From Pedobacter sp. MC2016-14 (GTDB taxonomy: Bacteria; Bacteroidota; Bacteroidia; Sphingobacteriales; Sphingobacteriaceae), in assembly GCF_020991475.1 (NCBI RefSeq), contig NZ_JAJMPA010000001.1, positions 2,542,001 to 2,606,000 on the forward strand: a DNA stretch of 64,000 nt, given 5' to 3'. Below, in pieces: positions 42,739-52,565 of this stretch. Within the stretch, counting starts at the first letter, position 1. Each line of letters starts with the position of its first letter. The position numbers and the translations under genes are program-made. Under the pieces are notes generated by a model that did no database searches, was not told the DNA's origin, and saw only the letters and a list, made by a program, of their open reading frames with translations.

Positions 42739-45700
42739 ATGTATAGAATTTTTACAAATTATTTTTGTAACCGACCGGATTATGTCCGTAAATTTTTTCT
42801 GACTATGAAAATTACAACCATTTTAATTTTCGCGGTATTGATGCAGGTGAGTGCGGCAGGGCTAGCTCAACGGGTTACATTCCATCAAAAGGGAGTAAGC
42901 TTAAAGCAGATCTTCAATGAGATCAACAAGCAAACGGGCTACAATATTTTATGGTCCGCAAAAAAAATTAAAAATGATAAGCTTCAGGATGTGCAATTTA
43001 GCAATGCTTCTTTAGAAGATGTGCTTTCTGTAAGTTTAAAAGGTTTGCCCTTAACTTATACCATTGAAAGCAAGACCATAGTGATTAAAGAAAAGCAAAA
43101 ATCTGTTTTTCCTGAATTCTCAGCTGCTATTCAATTTAAGAACATTGAAGGTAAAGTGACCGACGAAAAAGGAATGGTCATTCCGGGTGCCTCTGTTAAA
43201 GTAAAAGGCAGCACCAAAGGAACTGTTTCCGGAAGCGATGGTAAATTCGTGATTGACGTAGTTGCCGGTGATGTATTGGTAATTACTTCTATAGGGTTTA
43301 CAACCACAGAGGTAACAGTTGGTAACCAAACTTCTTTAGTCATTGTATTAAAAGAAGCTTCGAATGAGCTGGATGGGGTAGTTGTAACTGCGCTGGGTAT
43401 AAAACGACAATCAAGAACATTAACTTATAACGTTCAAGAGATTAGCGGAGAGGAAGTTAATAGAGTAAAAGATGCTAACTTTGTGAATAGCCTCGTTGGT
43501 AAGGTTGCAGGTGCAACGATCAATTCTAGTTCTTCAGGAGTAGGGGGTAGTGCAAGAGTAGTATTACGTGGCTCCAAATCTATAACACAAAATAACAATG
43601 CTTTGTATGTAATTGATGGGATTCCAATGCCGGATTTGCTAAGCGCACAGCCTACGGATGTGTTTGGCGGTGCGGGACAAACTGGAGATGGAGCTTCAAA
43701 TGTGAACCCGGATGACATTGAGTCCATTTCGGTATTAACAGGCCCATCCGCATCTGCATTATATGGTTACCAGGCGGCGAATGGAGTAATCTTAATTACT
43801 ACCAAGAAAGGCTCTAGAGATGGGTTTTCCGTTAATGCTTCCAACAGTACCACTTTTTCCAGCCCTTTTGTAATGCCAAAATTTCAGAACACATATGGAT
43901 CTGAAATTGGCAGTTATAGCAGTTGGGGAGAAAAGCTAGCTACACCAAGTAACTACGACCCTAAAGATTTTTTCCAGACTGGGGTGAATTCAACCACTGC
44001 GCTGAATTTATCTACAGGTAATGAAAAAAACCAAACGTATTTTTCATTTGCTGCGGTTAATGCAAATGGAATTATACACAACAATGATTTAGATAGGTAT
44101 AATTTCTCCTTTCGTAATACTAGTAAACTGCTGAAAGATAAACTGACGTTGGACTTGGGTGTAAATTACACTACTCTTGCAGAACGAAATATGCTTTCGC
44201 AAGGGCAGTACTTCAACCCCCTCATCCCAATTTATCTATTTCCTAGAGGTGACGACATTAGGAAATATCAGGTATTTGAACGCTATGATGCAACACGGAA
44301 CTTTAAAATCCAGTACTGGCCATTTGGTGACCAGGGTTTTCAAATGCAAAACCCGTATTGGATAATTGAAAGAGATAATTTCCTCAATAAAAAGAACAGA
44401 TATCAGCTAACAGGATCTTTAAAATACGATATCAATTCATGGCTGAATGTAACTGGTCGCGTTAAGATGGATAACACTACTGGCAGAAACCTAAAAGAAT
44501 ATTCAGCGTCCACTTCTGGCTTGTTTGCCAGTGACGCAGGTGCTTATTATAAATATGATCTAAGTACCAATCAGGTTTATGCTGATGTATTGTTAAATGC
44601 AAACAAGCAGATAAACGATTTTTCATTGACAGGAAACCTTGGTGTAAGTTTGCAGGATACCAAGTACGAGTATTCTAGCTTAGGAGGTAATCTTCAAAGT
44701 GTTCCAAATCTATTTACCTACACTAACCTAAATCTTTCACAGAGTAAAATAGAGCAAAGTGGATATCATGATCAAATGCAATCCGCTTTTGGAAGTTTCC
44801 AGGCTGGCTATAAAAGTATGGTATACCTGGATGTAACGGGAAGAATAGATGTACCTAGTCAGTTGGCATTTACGTCCGCAAATTCTACGATATATCCTTC
44901 TGTGGGTTTATCTGGTATATTTACTGATATTTTTAAGATAAAATCGGATGTGTTGTCCTTTCTAAAGGGCAGGATATCTTATGGAGAGGTGGGAATTCCG
45001 CCTAGAAGGCAAATTACTAGAAGTACCTATCCTCTATCAAATGGTTCTGCTCAGGTTATTAGTTTCTTGGCTGCAGACTTAAAAGCAGAGCGGACAAAAT
45101 CTTTTGAGGCAGGGCTTAATGCTGCATTTTTTAGAAACAAATTAAAGATTGATGCTACTGTATATCGTTCCTCTACTTTTGATCAGTTGTTTAATCCAAC
45201 TATCCCAGAATCATATGGTTATAACAGTATATTCATTAATGCAGGGCGTATTGACAATAAAGGTATTGAAGTATCAGCAACCCTAAATCAAAAAATAGGC
45301 CAGGTGAACTGGACATCAAATGTTGTTTATTCATTGAATCGCAATACAATCAAAGAACTTCTTGATGGCTATACAGACCCTACCACAGGATTGTATTTCA
45401 AAAGTGATGTATTGGATATAACAGGAATTGGAAGTTATAAAAATACACTGGTAAAGGGCGGATCAATGGGGGATATTTATGTAAATACCTTGAAGACTGA
45501 CGAACATGGATATATTTATGTGAATGCAGCTTCACAGGCCGTATTACCTGATCAAAATACATTTATCAAAGCGGGAAATACTAATCCTGATTTTAATATC
45601 GGATTTAGAAATGGATTTTCTTATAAAGGATTTGATGTAAGTGTATTGGTGACTGGAAGATTTGGTGGTGTGGGGGTGTCTGTTACACAGGCAATAATGG

Positions 45701-46083
45701 ATGGATATGGTGTGTCGCAGGCATCAGCTGACGCCAGAGATGCAGGTGGTGCGTCTGTAAATGGATTTTTAATCCCTGCACAAGCTTATTATCAGACCGT
45801 TGGTGGGGGTACTACTGGTATTAGTTCCATGTATACTTACAGTGCAACAAACATTAGGTTGGGTGAGGTTTCGTTAGGTTATGATATACCAGTAGCCAAA
45901 TATGCCAAATGGATAAAAGGAGCTAATGTATCATTGATTGGGCGAAACTTGTTTATGTTTTATAACAAGGCACCTTACGATCCGGAACTTACAGCCAGTA
46001 CAGACACGTATTTCCAAGGGGTAGATTACTTTATGCAACCGAGTCTGAGAAGTTACGGTTTTGCTATTAAGTTTAAATTTTAA
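42739..46083 (+). CDS. STN-type SusC/RagA TonB receptor (N-glycan locus)
   Basis: Import barrel and surface sensor of 1114 aa. The N-terminus has the long leader common in Sphingobacteriaceae receptors (MYRIFTNYFCNRPDYVRKFF) before the hydrophobic signal core ending GLAQ at about 44. Residues about 45-115 form an STN domain (VTFHQKGVSLKQIFNEINKQ), which contacts the FecR anti-sigma factor. A carboxypeptidase-regulatory-like domain follows (about 137-215, IEGKVTDEKGMVIPGASVKV), then the plug with GPSASALYGYQAANGVILI at about 335-353, then the barrel. It is immediately downstream of the sigma/anti-sigma pair, so it probably induces its own operon when ligand binds. Confidence 0.95.
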   Translation: MYRIFTNYFCNRPDYVRKFFLTMKITTILIFAVLMQVSAAGLAQRVTFHQKGVSLKQIFNEINKQTGYNILWSAKKIKNDKLQDVQFSNASLEDVLSVSLKGLPLTYTIESKTIVIKEKQKSVFPEFSAAIQFKNIEGKVTDEKGMVIPGASVKVKGSTKGTVSGSDGKFVIDVVAGDVLVITSIGFTTTEVTVGNQTSLVIVLKEASNELDGVVVTALGIKRQSRTLTYNVQEISGEEVNRVKDANFVNSLVGKVAGATINSSSSGVGGSARVVLRGSKSITQNNNALYVIDGIPMPDLLSAQPTDVFGGAGQTGDGASNVNPDDIESISVLTGPSASALYGYQAANGVILITTKKGSRDGFSVNASNSTTFSSPFVMPKFQNTYGSEIGSYSSWGEKLATPSNYDPKDFFQTGVNSTTALNLSTGNEKNQTYFSFAAVNANGIIHNNDLDRYNFSFRNTSKLLKDKLTLDLGVNYTTLAERNMLSQGQYFNPLIPIYLFPRGDDIRKYQVFERYDATRNFKIQYWPFGDQGFQMQNPYWIIERDNFLNKKNRYQLTGSLKYDINSWLNVTGRVKMDNTTGRNLKEYSASTSGLFASDAGAYYKYDLSTNQVYADVLLNANKQINDFSLTGNLGVSLQDTKYEYSSLGGNLQSVPNLFTYTNLNLSQSKIEQSGYHDQMQSAFGSFQAGYKSMVYLDVTGRIDVPSQLAFTSANSTIYPSVGLSGIFTDIFKIKSDVLSFLKGRISYGEVGIPPRRQITRSTYPLSNGSAQVISFLAADLKAERTKSFEAGLNAAFFRNKLKIDATVYRSSTFDQLFNPTIPESYGYNSIFINAGRIDNKGIEVSATLNQKIGQVNWTSNVVYSLNRNTIKELLDGYTDPTTGLYFKSDVLDITGIGSYKNTLVKGGSMGDIYVNTLKTDEHGYIYVNAASQAVLPDQNTFIKAGNTNPDFNIGFRNGFSYKGFDVSVLVTGRFGGVGVSVTQAIMDGYGVSQASADARDAGGASVNGFLIPAQAYYQTVGGGTTGISSMYTYSATNIRLGEVSLGYDIPVAKYAKWIKGANVSLIGRNLFMFYNKAPYDPELTASTDTYFQGVDYFMQPSLRSYGFAIKFKF

Positions 46084-46095
46084 TTAAAACACCAG

Positions 46096-47718
46096 ATGAT
46101 GAAGATATATAAATTTTTCTCTGTGAAAAAATCAACAATATGCCTAACCCTACTGGCGTTACTGGGCAGTAGTTGTACCAAGAATTACGAAGAATATAAT
46201 ACCAACCAGCATCAGGCTACTGCGGAAATGCTGGATCGCGATAACCTCCTTGTAGGCTCATTTTTTGTGCAAATGCAAAAAAATGTATTCCCTATTGCAC
46301 AGCAGCCATTTTTTGGTGATGAAGTATACCAAACCATGCAAAACCTTGCAGGTGATGTATACTCTGGCTATATGGGAGCAACTAATAACTGGTTTTCAGG
46401 CTCTAACAATACCACTTATGATTTGATCCCACAATGGTATGGACAGGCCTTTAGTCGGTCTTATCTTTCCGTGATGAATCCATGGAATACAATTAAAAAT
46501 GAAACTCAAACAGCTATTCCGCAAGTATTTGCAATTGCGACTATTGTAAAAGTAGAAGCCTTACATCGTACTACGGATATGTATGGCCCAATACCTTATG
46601 TTAATTTTGGTTCTGGAAGTTCGCAAATTAAATACGACAGTCAGCGGGATGTTTATTATAAATTCTTTGAAGAATTGAATTCCGCGATTGCAGTGCTTAC
46701 TGAATTTAGTACTAAAAATCCTGGTGCTACAGCTCTTGCTAAATTTGACTATATCTACGGTGGTAATGTAACTAAATGGATTAAGTTTGCCAACTCCCTT
46801 AAGCTTCGTTTAGCCATGCGTATTGTATATGCAGACCCTGCAAAAGCAAAAACAGAAGCAGAATCAGCAGTGGCCCACCCTGTCGGAGTATTTACATTAG
46901 CAGCAGATATTGCTGCGCTGAACCGCGCTTCAGATTTCACTTACAACCACCCGCTGTATATTATTAGTGCCAATTTTAAAGACATTAGAATGGGTGCAAA
47001 CATGCATTCTTTTATGAATGGATATGCGGATCCAAGAGCTCCTTTTAATTTCAAATTGCCGAGTACAGGAACTACGTATCGTGGAATAAGAAATGGTATT
47101 ACTATTTCCAACAAAGCTACTTATGCTGAAGGTGCTTATTCTGACCTTAATATATCGGCGAACTCAGCCATAGTTTGGATGAATCCAGCCGAAGTTTACT
47201 TTTTGCGTGCTGAAGGCGCTTTACGAGGCTGGGCTATGGGTGGAACTGCGCAAACCATGTATGAAACAGGAATACGCACATCCTTCACGCTTACAGGTGC
47301 AGCTGGTGCGGATACTTATCTTGCCAATTCAACACTTTTACCGGCAGCTTATACTGATGCAGCCAATAGTGGTAACAATGTAACCTTAACCAACGCGGCA
47401 ATGAGTAAAGCTACTATTCAATGGAATGCTACAGCAACTTTTGAAACTAGCCTGGAAAAGATCATAACACAAAAATGGATTGCGATGTATCCCGATGGGC
47501 AGGAAGCCTGGACTGAATTTAGACGCACAGGATACCCTAAAATATTTCCGGTAGTGGTAAATAACAGCAGAGGGTTGATAAATACAACTACCCAAATTCG
47601 CAGATTGCCATTTCCAGCTACTGAGTACCAAACTAATGGTGCCAACGTAGCCGCCGCCACAGCTCTTTTAGGCGGAGCAGATAATGGTGGAACGAAACTT
47701 TGGTGGGACAAAAAATAA
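46096..47718 (+). CDS. SusD-like lipoprotein, SusD-like_2 type (N-glycan locus)
   Basis: Surface-binding partner of the STN SusC, 540 aa, lipoprotein Cys27 (GSSC; an adjacent ATG at 46099 would give Cys26). The sequence matches the second SusD group (nutrient-binding RagB-like): YEEYNTNQHQATAEML near the N-terminus, RTTDMYGPIPYVNFGSG, KFANSLKLRLAMRIVYADP, and a C-terminal IITQKWIAMYPDGQEAWTEFRRTGYP (core: KWIAMYPDGQEAWTEFRRTG). It begins 12 nt after SusC. Ligand inferred from downstream enzymes to be N-glycan. Confidence 0.94.
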   Translation: MMKIYKFFSVKKSTICLTLLALLGSSCTKNYEEYNTNQHQATAEMLDRDNLLVGSFFVQMQKNVFPIAQQPFFGDEVYQTMQNLAGDVYSGYMGATNNWFSGSNNTTYDLIPQWYGQAFSRSYLSVMNPWNTIKNETQTAIPQVFAIATIVKVEALHRTTDMYGPIPYVNFGSGSSQIKYDSQRDVYYKFFEELNSAIAVLTEFSTKNPGATALAKFDYIYGGNVTKWIKFANSLKLRLAMRIVYADPAKAKTEAESAVAHPVGVFTLAADIAALNRASDFTYNHPLYIISANFKDIRMGANMHSFMNGYADPRAPFNFKLPSTGTTYRGIRNGITISNKATYAEGAYSDLNISANSAIVWMNPAEVYFLRAEGALRGWAMGGTAQTMYETGIRTSFTLTGAAGADTYLANSTLLPAAYTDAANSGNNVTLTNAAMSKATIQWNATATFETSLEKIITQKWIAMYPDGQEAWTEFRRTGYPKIFPVVVNNSRGLINTTTQIRRLPFPATEYQTNGANVAAATALLGGADNGGTKLWWDKK

Positions 47719-47747
47719 TCTGGTTAAATAACTAAATCATAAATACG

Positions 47748-48776
47748 ATGAAAACGAAATTATTTAAACTATTGCTGATTTGCTGCGCTGCCTTTTTGAT
47801 GAGCTGCGAAAAGCAAAATACGCCCAAGGCTTTAAATCTTTTGAAGCCATATACCTATAGTGAACAATATTACACCAATTTGCGGGCATACAAGAAATCT
47901 AAACATCAGGTTTTTTATGGTTGGTTCGCTGCTTACGCAAATAAGGAAGGTGTGACCGCTGAATATAAAAAATCAGCTTCATGGGGCGAACACTTTGCTG
48001 GATTGCCTGACAGTCTTGATTTCTGCAGTCTTTGGATGGGTATTCCCTCATTAAGAGAAAACGATAAGCTGTCCACATATAATCCCATCGCCTATAATGA
48101 GATGCGTGAGGTTATGGTTAAAAAAGGTACCAAAATGCTGATCCCTGAAATTACCAGGATCGCAAAATATCCACAGTTCGAAAAAAATGATGCTGGAATT
48201 CAAATGTATGCTGATTACCTGGTTAATATGGTATTTGAGTACGATTTGGATGGTCTGGATTTGGATTATGAGCCTGAAGGTGATTGGATACAAGGAGCAA
48301 ATTTTTTGAAAATGGTGGAGATTATAGGGAAATCGATCGGCCCAAAATCATCCCGACCAGACAAATATTTAATTATTGATTATTATACCCAACTCCCTGT
48401 AGCTGGAGTAGAGCCATATATTAATTATCTGGTAAATCAATCCTATACGCAAGGAACTACCAGTAGTTCTGCTACGTTTTTGCAAGGTAGGTACAACTCT
48501 GTAGCCAGCTGGTGTCCTACAAGTAAGTTTATCGTAACAGAGAATTTTGGTGACTGGTATGCTAACGGAGGTTCGCCTTTTACAGAAGCGGATGGAAATA
48601 CCTTAACTACCGGGGGGAGACGCATGTACTCCTTGGAAGGTATGGCAAGATGGAATCCTACGCAAGGTAAAAAGGCAGGTTTTGGTGCTTTTTATTTTGA
48701 CCGGGACTACAATAGTGGAGATCCATACAGTACTGTACGCCGGAGCATACAAATTGCTAATCCTGCTGTGCGTTAA
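47748..48776 (+). CDS. GH18 endo-beta-N-acetylglucosaminidase-like lipoprotein
   Basis: Predicted to cleave the GlcNAc-GlcNAc bond of protein-linked N-glycans at the cell surface, releasing the oligosaccharide for import. The 342-aa protein has lipoprotein Cys20 (FLMSC) and the GH18 catalytic motif DGLDLDYE at residues 168-175 (proton donor Glu175). Shared EndoF-type features are QVFYGWFAAYANKEG in the first strand and YLIIDYYTQLP and FIVTENFGDWYANGG later in the barrel. Length is typical of single-domain GH18 endoglycosidases. Position between SusD and DUF1735 lipoproteins mirrors known Bacteroides N-glycan loci. Activity on high-mannose versus complex glycans cannot be read from sequence. 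Confidence 0.88.
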   Translation: MKTKLFKLLLICCAAFLMSCEKQNTPKALNLLKPYTYSEQYYTNLRAYKKSKHQVFYGWFAAYANKEGVTAEYKKSASWGEHFAGLPDSLDFCSLWMGIPSLRENDKLSTYNPIAYNEMREVMVKKGTKMLIPEITRIAKYPQFEKNDAGIQMYADYLVNMVFEYDLDGLDLDYEPEGDWIQGANFLKMVEIIGKSIGPKSSRPDKYLIIDYYTQLPVAGVEPYINYLVNQSYTQGTTSSSATFLQGRYNSVASWCPTSKFIVTENFGDWYANGGSPFTEADGNTLTTGGRRMYSLEGMARWNPTQGKKAGFGAFYFDRDYNSGDPYSTVRRSIQIANPAVR

Positions 48777-48805
48777 TATTGGTTTAATCATTTAAATAAA
48801 GGAAT

Positions 48806-49969
48806 ATGAAAACATTAAAATACAATTCCCGCCTGTTTGCAGTGGCGTTGATTTGCACCATTGCAACGGTGTTCTCTGCCTGTGAAAAAAGTTTGAGTTA
48901 TAAAGATGCAATCTTAATTACTGGAACGCAGGAGAATAAAATGGTAAAGTTTATTGTAGAAGGAGTACCCTCTAGTTATGCTGTAACGGCAACTGCGACA
49001 GAAAAGGTGCCCAATGACGTTACGGTTTCTTTTGAAGTCGATACCAATCTGGTAGCTGAATACAGTAAAGAGATGGCTGCAAAGTATTATGCCCCCCCAA
49101 CTGGAAGTTATGAAATGGTTGGCGGTGATGTAACTATTAAAGCAGGAAGCAACATTTCAGATGCTGTAACAGTTTATATGCGTTCTATTGCTAATTTTGT
49201 AGAGGGTAGAACCTATGTCCTTCCAGTAAAAATTAAAAGTGTAACGGGGTCATTAGAAGTATTGGATGCCTCTCGTGTGATTTATCTAAAAATCGCAAGG
49301 GTTTTAGATTTCAAATCTATTGATATCTCTGCACCTGCTTTTTACTACACGTATCCATTCACTACTCCAGTAACTAACATTTCTAAATATACTTTTGAAA
49401 TTAAATGTTTCATAGATGCCTTTCACGGAACCGCTGATATCAGCCGTTTGTGTAATTGGGGGCCGATTGATGAATCTTTACCTAACCTATTACGCTTTGG
49501 TGAAGCAGGAAGTAAAATTAATCAACTTCAATGGGTATCTGCTGAGGGTAGTATGTTCTCTAAAACCGAGTTTACCACTAAGACCTGGTATACCATTTCC
49601 TGTGTTTACGACGGCGTGACGTATAAAATGTATGTGAACGGAAAACTCGATGGCAGCTTTAGCGGCGGTGGGAAGGTGTACCAGTTTGCGATGCTGGAAT
49701 TGGGTATGTCGTATGCTGGTTACCAAACTTCGCAACGCTTTTTAGGACGTGTAGCAGAAATCCGTTTCTGGGATAGGGCACTTTCTGTAACCGAAATTAA
49801 CGAAGGCATCTGTAACGTGGATGCAGCAGCTAATGGTTTGGTGTCCTACTGGAAAATGAATGAAGGCTCTGGTAATATTTTCTATGACCGTACGGGAAAA
49901 GGAAGAAACATGACCTGGCCTAAAACTACGTTATGGAATGCCAGTACGGAAAACAAATGTGTTCAATAA
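48806..49969 (+). CDS. DUF1735 plus LamG-like surface lipoprotein
   Basis: A 387-aa lipoprotein (Cys26, FSAC). The N-terminal half is DUF1735-like (VTVSFEVDTNLVAEYSKEMA, GDVTIKAGSNISDAVTVYM, FVEGRTYVLPVKIKSVTG), and from about 175 there is a concanavalin/LamG-like jelly roll (SKYTFEIKCFIDAFHG, WYTISCVYDGVTYKMYVNGK, GRVAEIRFWDRALS). No catalytic residues are evident; a surface glycan-binding protein is the best reading. Such DUF1735 proteins commonly sit beside GH18 endoglycosidases. It follows GH18 by 29 nt. Confidence 0.85.
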   Translation: MKTLKYNSRLFAVALICTIATVFSACEKSLSYKDAILITGTQENKMVKFIVEGVPSSYAVTATATEKVPNDVTVSFEVDTNLVAEYSKEMAAKYYAPPTGSYEMVGGDVTIKAGSNISDAVTVYMRSIANFVEGRTYVLPVKIKSVTGSLEVLDASRVIYLKIARVLDFKSIDISAPAFYYTYPFTTPVTNISKYTFEIKCFIDAFHGTADISRLCNWGPIDESLPNLLRFGEAGSKINQLQWVSAEGSMFSKTEFTTKTWYTISCVYDGVTYKMYVNGKLDGSFSGGGKVYQFAMLELGMSYAGYQTSQRFLGRVAEIRFWDRALSVTEINEGICNVDAAANGLVSYWKMNEGSGNIFYDRTGKGRNMTWPKTTLWNASTENKCVQ

Positions 49970-49977
49970 ATAAAGAT

Positions 49978-50982
49978 ATGAAGATGAAAAGTTTAACAGT
50001 TTTCAGAAATAAATGTATTCTACTGGTAGCAGCTACGGTTTTTCTGTTCAGTGCTTGCAAAAAGAAAGAAACGTTTACGTTCAATGGCGATGATAAAAAC
50101 CGTGTATTTTTTAATGTAGAGAATAATACATTTAAAGGGTACAATAGCTTTGCTTTCTCAGTGATACAATTCGGTTCAGGCCCTTCAGGTGCAGACATTA
50201 AGGCCTCTTTTCCTGCACGTATTACGCAAGAGTCGGAAGAGGATGTTAAAGTAACGTATGGAGTGGATAATAGTAAAATTGCCGCCTATAATGCTGCCAA
50301 CAATACAAGTTATGTAGCCGTCCCTGATGGTATGGTAACACTAGGGGCTGATTTGACAATTCCCAAAGGTGCACTGATTTCTTCCACTAACCTTGATTTT
50401 TCAATTCCCAGGGATAAGATGTCTTTGCTTACTGCTCCCGGTTATTTAATCCCGCTGCAAATTAAATCTGTAACAGGTGCAAATACAGAAGTGAGTTCAA
50501 ATGCAAGTACAGTATATGTAGTTGTTACAGCTGTAGTAACTAATGAGTTTGAAAGAACAAATTGGACTATCCATTCGTTCAGCACGCAGGAAGCTACGGG
50601 TGAGGGTGCAAATAATGGAAGAGCAGTTTTTTTACTTGACAATGTTCTCAGTACATTTTGGACCAGTCAGTGGAATGGATCTGAACCTGCACCTCCACAC
50701 TTTGTAGCTTTTGATATGAAAGCTACCTTGAGCTTATCTGGTTTATACATTACTGGCAGACAAGTTACTTCGGTAAGTGGGCCACCAAAAACCATTGTAG
50801 TAGAGGTCAGTAATGATGGAACAACCTGGCAAAATGCAGGAACGTATGAATTGGCATTGGTTCAAACCAGGCAGACCGTAGCGTTTCCACAAAAATACAG
50901 TGCTCGTTATTTTAAAGTAACTGTTACTGTAGTTTATGGGACTTCAAGAAGTACTTACCTATCGGAAGTTTCAGCGTATTAA
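49978..50982 (+). CDS. DUF1735 plus F5/8-type C (CBM32-like) surface lipoprotein
   Basis: A 334-aa lipoprotein (start 49978 chosen; Cys27, FSAC). The N-terminal half is DUF1735-like (DVKVTYGVDNSKIAAYNAAN, PGYLIPLQIKSVTGANTEVS). The C-terminal half is a discoidin/F5-8C domain (VLSTFWTSQWNGSEPAPPHF, SLSGLYITGRQVTS, VEVSNDGTTWQNAGTYEL, RYFKVTVTVVYG) as in galactose/GlcNAc-binding CBM32 modules. It lies 8 nt after the LamG-type lipoprotein and is followed by two hairpins. Likely second surface glycan-binding protein. Confidence 0.85.
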   Translation: MKMKSLTVFRNKCILLVAATVFLFSACKKKETFTFNGDDKNRVFFNVENNTFKGYNSFAFSVIQFGSGPSGADIKASFPARITQESEEDVKVTYGVDNSKIAAYNAANNTSYVAVPDGMVTLGADLTIPKGALISSTNLDFSIPRDKMSLLTAPGYLIPLQIKSVTGANTEVSSNASTVYVVVTAVVTNEFERTNWTIHSFSTQEATGEGANNGRAVFLLDNVLSTFWTSQWNGSEPAPPHFVAFDMKATLSLSGLYITGRQVTSVSGPPKTIVVEVSNDGTTWQNAGTYELALVQTRQTVAFPQKYSARYFKVTVTVVYGTSRSTYLSEVSAY

Positions 50983-50991
50983 CCTTAAAAC

Positions 50992-51053
50992 ATTTGCCCT
51001 TATTTAGGCAAATACATTCAATTTGGTAGAGGGTATTCGGGGGGATACCCTCT
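50992..51053 (+). terminator. Twin hairpins between binding-protein and enzyme genes
   Basis: First stem ATTTGCC (50992-50998) with GGCAAAT (51007-51013). Second stem AGAGGGTAT (51028-51036) with ATACCCTCT (51045-51053) and the G-rich loop TCGGGGGG. The second is followed by CCATTTTG, so it could act as a terminator or as a partial stop that lowers enzyme expression relative to SusCD. Confidence 0.65.
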
Positions 51054-51090
51054 CCATTTTGTTAATTTACAACCTAACCAACCAATACTG

Positions 51091-52554
51091 ATGCTGAATT
51101 TTAAGAGAACGATGCTGTGCAGTCTTTTTTTACTTCAATTTACCCTCGCCTTTGCGCAGCTGGTTGAAAAAAGAAGTTATGCTAAAATAGCTGCTGGTGA
51201 TTCTGAAGCCGATATCATCCGCAAGGCCGCAAATATCCGTCCATCTGCAAGACAATTGCGCTGGCAAAAACTAGAACTAACTGCCTTTTTGCATTTTGGC
51301 ATCAATACATTTACCGGAAGAGAGTGGGGGGATGGAACAGAAAGCCCGGCTATATTTAATCCAACAGAACTTGATGCCAGGCAATGGGTACGTACCTGTA
51401 AAGAAGCTGGTTTTAAACAGGTAATTTTAACAGCTAAACACCATGATGGCTTTTGCCTTTGGCCAAGTAAATACACACAACATTCTGTAAAAAGCAGTCC
51501 CTGGAGAAATGGTGCCGGAGATGTGGTAAAAGAAGTGGCAGACGCTTGTCATGAATATGGTATAGGTTTCGGCATTTACCTGTCACCCTGGGATCGCAAT
51601 AGCAGCTATTTCGGAACACCAGCTTATAATGACTATTTTATCCATCAACTCACAGAATTACTTACCCAATATGGAAAAGTAGATGAGCTTTGGTTTGATG
51701 GAGCAAATGGAGAAGGACCTGGAGGGAAAAAGCAGGTCTATGAATTTAACCGCTGGTATGCTTTAATTCGCAAACTACAACCCTCTGCCGTTATTGCGGT
51801 AATGGGGCCAGACGTACGTTGGGTAGGTACAGAGTCAGGGTATGGCAGGGAAACAGAGTGGAGCGTAGTACCAGGAGATGCCTTGATTCAAGATCAGATT
51901 GCTGCAGCCTCGCAAAAAACAACCGGGTTTGCCCCCATGAATATGATGGAGGATGACCTTGGCAGCCTGGAAAAAATTACAAGGTCCAAAAGTTTGGTTT
52001 GGTATCCTGCAGAGATAGACGTTTCTATACGTCCGGGCTGGTTTTATCACCAGGAAGAAGATAGCAAAGTGAAAAGCACCGCAACGCTTATGGACATTTA
52101 TTACAGTTCTGTAGGTAGAAATGGTGTACTGCTCCTCAATATGCCGCCAGATAAAAGAGGACTCCTGACAGATTATGATGTTAAAGCGCTTATGGACTTT
52201 AAAGATCAGCGAGATAAAGTCTTTTCCAATAATTTAGTTAAAGCAGCAAAAGTAGTTACTAAACGTAATAAAGATACAACCACGATGCTGCTAACGCTTC
52301 CAGAAAAAGCAGCTTTTAACTTGCTTGTAGTACAGGAAAAACTGGAAAAAGGACAACGTGTAGCACAATTCGAATTGGAATACATGGAAAATGGTTCATG
52401 GAAATCTGCTACTAAAGGTACCACTATAGGTAGCAAAAGAATCCTGAATTTCACAGCAGTAACAGCAAAAGAGCTCCGCCTAACCGTTAGTAAATCCCGA
52501 TTAAAGCCTGTAATTTCGGAAATAGGACTTTACTTTCAACAACCAAACCCATAA
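51091..52554 (+). CDS. GH29 alpha-L-fucosidase
   Basis: Retaining exo-fucosidase, 487 aa with Sec signal (residues 1-22, ending LAFAQ). Family motifs are FLHFGINTFTGREWGDG, EAGFKQVILTAKHHDGFCLW and the nucleophile motif DELWFDGANGEG (Asp203). The sequence pattern and the C-terminal short beta-domain are closer to the alpha-1,3/4-type GH29-B enzymes than to broad GH29-A enzymes, but this is a judgement by eye. On an N-glycan it would remove Lewis-type or core fucose. It starts the enzyme portion of the locus after the twin hairpins and is followed 11 nt later by GH2. Confidence 0.9.
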   Translation: MLNFKRTMLCSLFLLQFTLAFAQLVEKRSYAKIAAGDSEADIIRKAANIRPSARQLRWQKLELTAFLHFGINTFTGREWGDGTESPAIFNPTELDARQWVRTCKEAGFKQVILTAKHHDGFCLWPSKYTQHSVKSSPWRNGAGDVVKEVADACHEYGIGFGIYLSPWDRNSSYFGTPAYNDYFIHQLTELLTQYGKVDELWFDGANGEGPGGKKQVYEFNRWYALIRKLQPSAVIAVMGPDVRWVGTESGYGRETEWSVVPGDALIQDQIAAASQKTTGFAPMNMMEDDLGSLEKITRSKSLVWYPAEIDVSIRPGWFYHQEEDSKVKSTATLMDIYYSSVGRNGVLLLNMPPDKRGLLTDYDVKALMDFKDQRDKVFSNNLVKAAKVVTKRNKDTTTMLLTLPEKAAFNLLVVQEKLEKGQRVAQFELEYMENGSWKSATKGTTIGSKRILNFTAVTAKELRLTVSKSRLKPVISEIGLYFQQPNP

Positions 52555-52565
52555 AAAGACACAAT

